This document shows positions 58,842 to 64,000 of a stretch of 64,000 bases of DNA, piece by piece. The notes beneath the pieces are model-generated. The model was not told the DNA's origin, did no database searches, and worked only from the letters and a program-made list of their open reading frames with translations. The position numbers and the translations under genes are program-made. Source of the DNA: Mariannaea sp. PMI_226 (taxonomy: Eukaryota > Ascomycota > Sordariomycetes > Hypocreales > Nectriaceae); contig JANFOG010000016.1 in assembly GCA_024336345.1 (NCBI GenBank), positions 310,001 to 374,000 on the forward strand. Direction: 5' to 3'. Numbering within the stretch: the stretch's first letter is position 1; each line of letters begins with the position of its first letter.

Positions 58842-59774
58842 ATGTCTGCAGATCCATTATTGCAATCACCTAAGGAACTCGACCGCCTGAGGGCTACGTT
58901 CCAAGATGCCGACATTTCGACTCACAGCAAGAAGTGGGATGGTCTCTGGACCGAATCCTTCACTCCATGGGATCGGGGCGGCCCCAGTGCAGCTCTAGGC
59001 GACATCATCGAAAGCCGCCAGGATCTCTTCCCCGCAACCACCGACTCCGCAACTGGTCGGCGAAGAACCGCCCTCGTCCCCGGCTGCGGCAGAGGATATG
59101 ATGTCCAATTCCTGGCAGCCTTTGGTTATGATACCTTCGGCTTGGATGTCTCTCCCATCGCGGTCCAGGAGGCAACCGAAACACAGAAGAAGATGAGCGA
59201 CGATGAGGTGTTCCAGCCACGAAAACGAGACGGTGTTCAGGTGGAGAAGGGTAAATTCACCTTCCTCAACGGCGATTTCTTCTCAGATGATTTCTTGGAC
59301 ACAACTCAGACCAAAACTTTCGATCTCATTTTCGACTACACGGTGAGTGCCAACATTGATTTATAATCATTGCATTGACTTATATACCCATACGTGCGGT
59401 TCTGGTCACTAACGTCAGGCCACCAACAGTTTTTCTGTGCTCTTCCACCAGACATGAGAAGTAAGTGGGCAGATCGGATGTCCCAGCTCCTCGCCCCGGA
59501 AGGGAGGCTGGTATGCCTTGAGTTCCCACTGAGCAAGGATCCATCAAGCGGGGGTCCTCCTTGGGGTTTGTCCCCAGAGATTTACGGTGCTCACCTCTCA
59601 CGACCTGGTGAGCAGGTTACGTATGACACTAACAGCAAGCCCGTTGAGGATGATTCTAAGCCAAATGAGAAGGCATTGAAAAGATTGGTGCGTGTGAAGC
59701 CAGAAAGGACGCATAAGTCGGGCTATGACCTCGAAGGCAATGTCGTCGACCACATTGCAGTTTGGGGACACTAG
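58842..59774 (+). CDS. TPMT-family thiol/halide methyltransferase-like
   Basis: Exons 58842-59342 and 59430-59774 flank an 87-nt intron (GTGAGT donor, CAACAG acceptor) and give 281 aa. WTESFTPWDRGGPS is the family N-terminal landmark. The SAM-binding motif I is VPGCGRGYDVQF at about 79-90. FDLIFDYT joins FFCALPPDMRSKW across the splice, and RLVCLEFPLSKDPSSGGPPW follows. This is the thiopurine S-methyltransferase superfamily, whose fungal and plant members methylate small thiols or halides such as hydrogen sulfide and iodide. It is probably cytosolic. The physiological substrate is unknown. Length is normal for the family. Confidence 0.9.
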
Positions 59775-60396
59775 ATTGTAGCGGTAGCTGTCAAATGCAA
59801 CCATAAATTAAGTGATAGCCGACAGGCTTCATAACCCTTGACTGGCTAGTGTGAAGTCATCATTGATTGATGCGTGGTCATCAACGAGAAAGTAACATCT
59901 AAGAATTGAAACCTTGGTCTCAATCGATGACTTACATACCTTCCAAGATCATATCAAGGTCTATTGCTTACCATAGAGCGTTGCTGGAAACGTTGTGTTG
60001 GTATCGGTGATTCAGTATCGGTCTTATGTGAGTGACCCAATCTCCATGCTAACCCGATCCTCCATTCTCGTCAGTGTATCATGCATTTGATTGTTCATCG
60101 CTACTGGAGAGCAAATAGAAGCTCTTTATGTGCTTCTCAAGTTTGGTGATTTGCATTCTAATTAACAAAAAGATTAGTTTTATTTTCTACTTTATAAAAC
60201 ATGACAAACAGATTGTAGTCTACAAACTGATAAGCAGTTGAAGAGGTCATTGATGCGGTTTGTTGTGCCTTTCCTTGTTTATTTAGTTTAACACAGAATC
60301 AAACAAAAGAATAAAGACAACGTGGAGATTTTAAACATTTTTAATTCAACTGTACTTCACTTTTGTCTCTCGTCTGCTTGTTTCTGTTCCTGTAAA
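59775..60396. other. intergenic, convergent 3' regions
   Basis: About 620 bp, AT-rich, between convergent genes. No ORF of note. Confidence 0.55.
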
Positions 60397-61461
60397 TCAT
60401 TCATTCATTACTGAACGATGCGGCCCAGGAAACGGCAAATCTCGATGCAGCCTCCTCCTAATCTCCTCAAAGTTTGGCTCATTCTCCGGAGTAACAATCC
60501 CATGGCGAATAAAAAACTCAAGCATGATGAGACCACAATTCGGTTTGAATCTCCCGGAAGCCAGTTGTGCCTGTACCTCTGGCACAGTGTAGAGCTGGTA
60601 ATCGGCGACCTCGCCTTCTCGTGGGATGGGCGTGAAATCTGATGGGAGCTCAATGTCGAATATCCGGTGGCACTCGGGATGGACCATCCCAGCTGTGCAT
60701 CCTTCAAGTACATCGCCTACATGAATGTACGTGACTATGCCGGCATATCGGATGCGCTCTCTGGCGAGCGATTCTGGCAGACTGGCTTCTTCCACAGCTT
60801 CTCTGATGATACCGTCTAGCGGGTCTTCACCTGTCACTATCCCGCCCGCCACAGCATTGTCTAGCATATTAGGATATGATTTTGTAGCTGCCCGTCTGGG
60901 AATCCAGATCTTCATGCCATAGGGAGCGGATTCATCCAGCACATATGCCGTCATGTGGACTCCCCATCTCATAACGCCCAGGAATTCAGTCACGGACCGG
61001 TCCACACTGTAGTGAATGGAAACATTGTCCCGCGCAAAGACTGGCGACGGCTCGCCCTTGAACTTCTTCAAGCCTTGGAATTCTTTCTCCCCAATGATGT
61101 GATCAAACGTCTGCCGGATACGAGCGGTGCGGTCAGCTTCTGTGCTGTCAGTGAAGGCCAGGACTGTCCGATGGATCTCGTCCACGGTGATTTCGCCGCG
61201 AATCATCACCGGAACCCGGAGTAAGGCCTCGAGAACCGGAGCATGGATGTAGCCTTGGGTAAATGTCCCTAAAGAATCTGCCGATAGGAGTGTGTACAGC
61301 GTCGAAAACTCTCCGACTGGTTTTGTGTCCGCCTCCAGGTATGGAAAGCTAGCGTCGGGGGAAGGAAAAAAAAACAGTCAGACAGATGTTGAACGGCTGT
61401 ATTTTTCATACACTTACGCATCAACTATATTAACTATGTCTAGATTGCTTAGCAGCGCCAT
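60397..61461 (-). CDS. Nudix hydrolase (DUF4743-type)
   Basis: Exons 61461-61418 and 61348-60397 flank a 69-nt intron (GTAAGT donor, CGCTAG acceptor) and give 331 aa. The first exon encodes only MALLSNLDIVNIVDA before joining FPYLEADTK. The N-terminal 150 residues fit the DUF4743 domain that precedes the Nudix fold in fungal proteins often called thiamine-pyrophosphokinase-related. The Nudix box at about 183-204 reads GGIVTGE, seven residues, then REAVEEAS; the usual glycine near its end is serine. WIPRRAATKSYPNMLD is the family strand before it. Nudix enzymes hydrolyse nucleoside-diphosphate-linked compounds; the yeast-type relatives act on damaged thiamine diphosphates. No kinase domain is attached here. 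Confidence 0.9.
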
Positions 61462-62068
61462 GTTTTTCGGACCTTGCTGGGAGATGAGGAAAAAAGAGTA
61501 TGGAGAATGAGAGAAGCCTTATCAATTTATGAAAACGCTTGGTTTATCTGAGATGTGAAGGTTGTTTATCTGGCACCCCCACAATGGGTAAAGAGGCGGT
61601 CGACGAGTACAAAGACGAATTAGACGGTAGTGGCATACACTACTTGTGTTTGCACACTTGTGAGCCAAGGCGTCGAATAAATGATTTTCTTCTCTCTATT
61701 TATAATTATTAGTGCTCAATGAGATGTCTTGTAAGATATATCTTGATGAAATATTGCTACCAAGTCGCTAGATCAAATAAATTCGCGCATTTGCGATGAG
61801 AAAGAGAAGTAAGTTGTTCTAACTCACAACTACTACCGCATAATACTCTAGGTAATTTTGTATGAAATCAAGATGTAGACTGGAGAGATTGCTCCTCAAT
61901 ACCACTTCTATATAGTTTAACTGAGAAAAAGCATTCCGAAGCTTTCACTGGTGCTAGTTCATCGCTTTGGACTGAAGATGCCTTCGCAATACAACTTCAG
62001 TGTCATAATCAAACGTCAACTAGTTTAACAAACGCCCATGCAACATATGATAACTTGAGTGCGCACGC
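61462..62068. other. intergenic, AT-rich
   Basis: About 600 bp lies between two minus-strand genes. It is AT-rich with no supported ORF. Confidence 0.55.
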
Positions 62069-62842
62069 TTATTTTGCTGATTTCTTCTGAGCCATGAGCT
62101 CCCTCCGTTGCTCAACTAGATCTGCCATCTCCTTCGCCGTCTCAGTATCCATACTTCGGAAACCCTTGATAACTCCTTCAACATCCCCAGGCGCCCTCTC
62201 CTGGCTCATCTTGAACTTTCCTTCCATCCGGGTAATCTCAATCTCAAACCCAAGGACCGCCTTCTTCAGTAGCTCGACGAATTTTTCCGGGGCATCAGTA
62301 ATCTTCCAGGGTTCTGGGTTGCCGTCTTTCCCGTCGTATCCCATGATTCCAATTTCGCAATGCTCAGAGAGGTCGTGCATCTGGGACTGGAGGAAGGCAG
62401 AGGCATTCTCGTCACTTTTGATGTAAAAAGTAGCTTTGCCGTAAACCTGGACGGCCGCGTAGTTCCACGTCGGAGCTACCTTGCCGGTCGTGGGCTTCGA
62501 CTCGGTGTAGAAGCCGGTTGGTACGTAGTGGTGGATAGGAGAGTTGAACATGACAAGAACTTCATGTTCAAGCGTGCCCTTATTGCCAGAATTTTTCGAG
62601 GTTAATTCCTCAATAATGGCTTTGCTTTGTGGGTTCAGTCGAGCCATATGGCCCCTCAACCGGCCAAGCTCATTCTCATTTGACTCGTCTTCAATATCCA
62701 GCAAAAATGGGATGTGGCTGGATTGAATCAAAGGGAAATCTGGTAGCGAGATTGATGTGGTGAAAAGACCGAGCGGGTTTTCTCTCACCAGACGGCGTAG
62801 AGTCCGAAGGTCCTTTTCTGCGTGAACACCAGAGACGATCAT
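62069..62842 (-). CDS. FMN-binding PAI2-type protein
   Basis: A single-exon ORF of 257 aa; 62842 is the first ATG, and the open frame further upstream begins with non-ATG codons. VHAEKDLRTLRRLVRENPLGLFTT near the N-terminus, SHIPFLLD, GHMARLNPQ and the motif HHYVPTGFYTESKPTTGKVAPTWNYAAVQVYG form the signature of the PAI2/FMN-binding split-barrel family. Bacterial relatives are called negative transcriptional regulators of sporulation and degradative enzymes, but the fold is a flavin-reductase-like barrel; the fungal role is not known. The C-terminal helix (AKEMADLVEQRRELMAQKK) is charged. Confidence 0.92.
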   Translation of the reverse strand: MIVSGVHAEKDLRTLRRLVRENPLGLFTTSISLPDFPLIQSSHIPFLLDIEDESNENELGRLRGHMARLNPQSKAIIEELTSKNSGNKGTLEHEVLVMFNSPIHHYVPTGFYTESKPTTGKVAPTWNYAAVQVYGKATFYIKSDENASAFLQSQMHDLSEHCEIGIMGYDGKDGNPEPWKITDAPEKFVELLKKAVLGFEIEITRMEGKFKMSQERAPGDVEGVIKGFRSMDTETAKEMADLVEQRRELMAQKKSAK

Positions 62843-64000
62843 GTTAATGGCAATGATGTTTGACAGATAAACACACGAACTATAGTGATAGATCAAGGAT
62901 TTGCTGAAATGGATTCTGCGATATCCTCCCCATTCTTGGGCTTTTTAACTATGCGTAAGCCAATGGACTATTTTAGCCGTCTCCCAACCCACATTTGCCT
63001 ACAAGGTATAGGATGTATCATCTCATAAATGCATCGAATACTAGTATCTCACTCGGAGTAAATTCTCTCAAGAGTATTACAAAGGAGGCCTCGTATGGCA
63101 ATCAGCAGTTAGTCATTGTTTGTAACACTGCCAACATATTGCTCAATGCAACTGGCCCCTTTGTGGAAGTGTCCTGACTACCTAAATTAGGTCAATAGAC
63201 GCGAGTATTAGTTAACTAGCAAGACTCTTACAGAGAGTCATGTGGTATGGAGAAGAGATGAGTTGGCTCACTGGCCCAATAGAAGAGAGGAGATTCCAAA
63301 GCCGTCTGACCCGCTAGCTCTTTATCTCCACAAAACGATCAGCCCTGTGCAGTCACTGGTGCGCCGCCCTTCAATGGCCCCATTGCCAAATCGCTGGTCT
63401 AGGTTGATTGTTTAGAGGGTATTACGGGACATCTTCCCAGTACCTTTTGCCTTAGCACCAACAGGGAAGTTTGTTGACAGTCCATGTCATGTAAGCAATA
63501 CGTGAGCAGAAATGATTCAAAAGATACCTTGTCGCTTGTCCCGTACCCCCGAATCATGCTTAAACGTCATTAATAAAGCTAGCAAGGGCCTAACGTTAGG
63601 CTCATCTCTAATGCGGACATCTCCAGTCCTATTTCGACATTCATCATGAGTTGAATATGGAATCCCTTCAGGTGCCCTAATGGTCCTCTTACGAGCAGAT
63701 CAACCACCAACCACCTCAGGCCAAATAGAAAGATGAAGCAACAACATAAGATAATGGGGAGCGTTATTTATTTAGTAGAATAGATAATGAGTTGATAGTA
63801 TAATGAAGAAGACGGTGTGCTAATAAAGATGCCTCTTGCATACGTCTTGTGCAATAAGTGAGCTCTCAGCACGGAGGTCATGGCATGATTCAAAACTCTT
63901 CCTTGTACGTTCAATTTGAACTGAGACTACCCAATAGCGGTACCAGATTGATTCACAATCTGCTTACTTACACTAGGTACTCTAGCCAGTTTGAAGCCTT
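62843..64000. other. intergenic to right edge, no gene seen
   Basis: The last 1.2 kb has only short frames. A 17-bp word near 63198 matches one at 22888 with a single C/T difference. Nothing coding is supported. Confidence 0.5.

Overview
The window reads as nuclear chromosomal DNA of a filamentous ascomycete, most likely a Sordariomycete and plausibly Hypocreales. The reasons are short introns (about 47-225 nt) with GT..AG borders and CTAAC/CTGAC-type branch sites, genes on both strands with long promoter regions, and conserved eukaryotic housekeeping genes (ARP3, VTI1, SCD6, RQC1, TFB4, SHE4/UNC-45, ATX1). It also carries fungal-specific families: a Zn2Cys6 regulator, a NACHT-ankyrin STAND protein and a DHA1 drug transporter. 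I could not fix the genus. All gene models come from reading splice sites and checking that exon lengths keep frame; no search was run.

Layout. 0-5.3 kb: 3' end of TRM2 (tRNA U54 methyltransferase), the myosin chaperone SHE4/CRO1 on the minus strand, and TFIIH subunit TFB4. 6.5-10.1 kb: an unrecognised single-pass membrane protein with a PPxY-type tail, then a taspase/asparaginase-like Ntn hydrolase with a large disordered insert. 11.1-15.2 kb: seven-exon ARP3 facing a zinc alcohol dehydrogenase. 15.2-21.7 kb: a 6.5 kb stretch without a supportable gene. 21.7-22.1 kb: copper chaperone ATX1. 22.1-24.9 kb: a further gene-poor, partly AT-rich stretch. 24.9-27.9 kb: an NLR-like NACHT-ankyrin gene with near-identical 99-bp repeats. 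28.5-32.1 kb: an SCPx-type thiolase and, divergently, a small NAD(P)-binding reductase. 33.2-35.8 kb: a Zn2Cys6 transcription factor. 38.5-41.8 kb: a six-exon ankyrin protein with a STAND-type N-terminus but no NTPase. 43.9-45.5 kb: a DHA1 transporter. 47.0-54.4 kb: minus-strand housekeeping genes RQC1/TCF25, SCD6/LSM14 and VTI1. 55.9-62.8 kb: metabolic genes for an FAD amine-oxidase-like protein, a TPMT-type methyltransferase, a Nudix hydrolase and an FMN-binding PAI2-type protein.

Functional grouping. There is no biosynthetic gene cluster and no obvious operon-like set. The housekeeping genes are stable-core type. Accessory character is concentrated between about 22 and 46 kb, where two ankyrin proteins of non-self-recognition type, an unclustered regulator and a drug-efflux transporter lie among gene-poor DNA. 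The strongest leads are the NLR-like gene with homogenised repeats, the NTPase-less ankyrin relative with a probable GC-AG intron, the PPxY membrane protein, the frame-preserving ATX1 intron, and the nine-lysine tract in RQC1.
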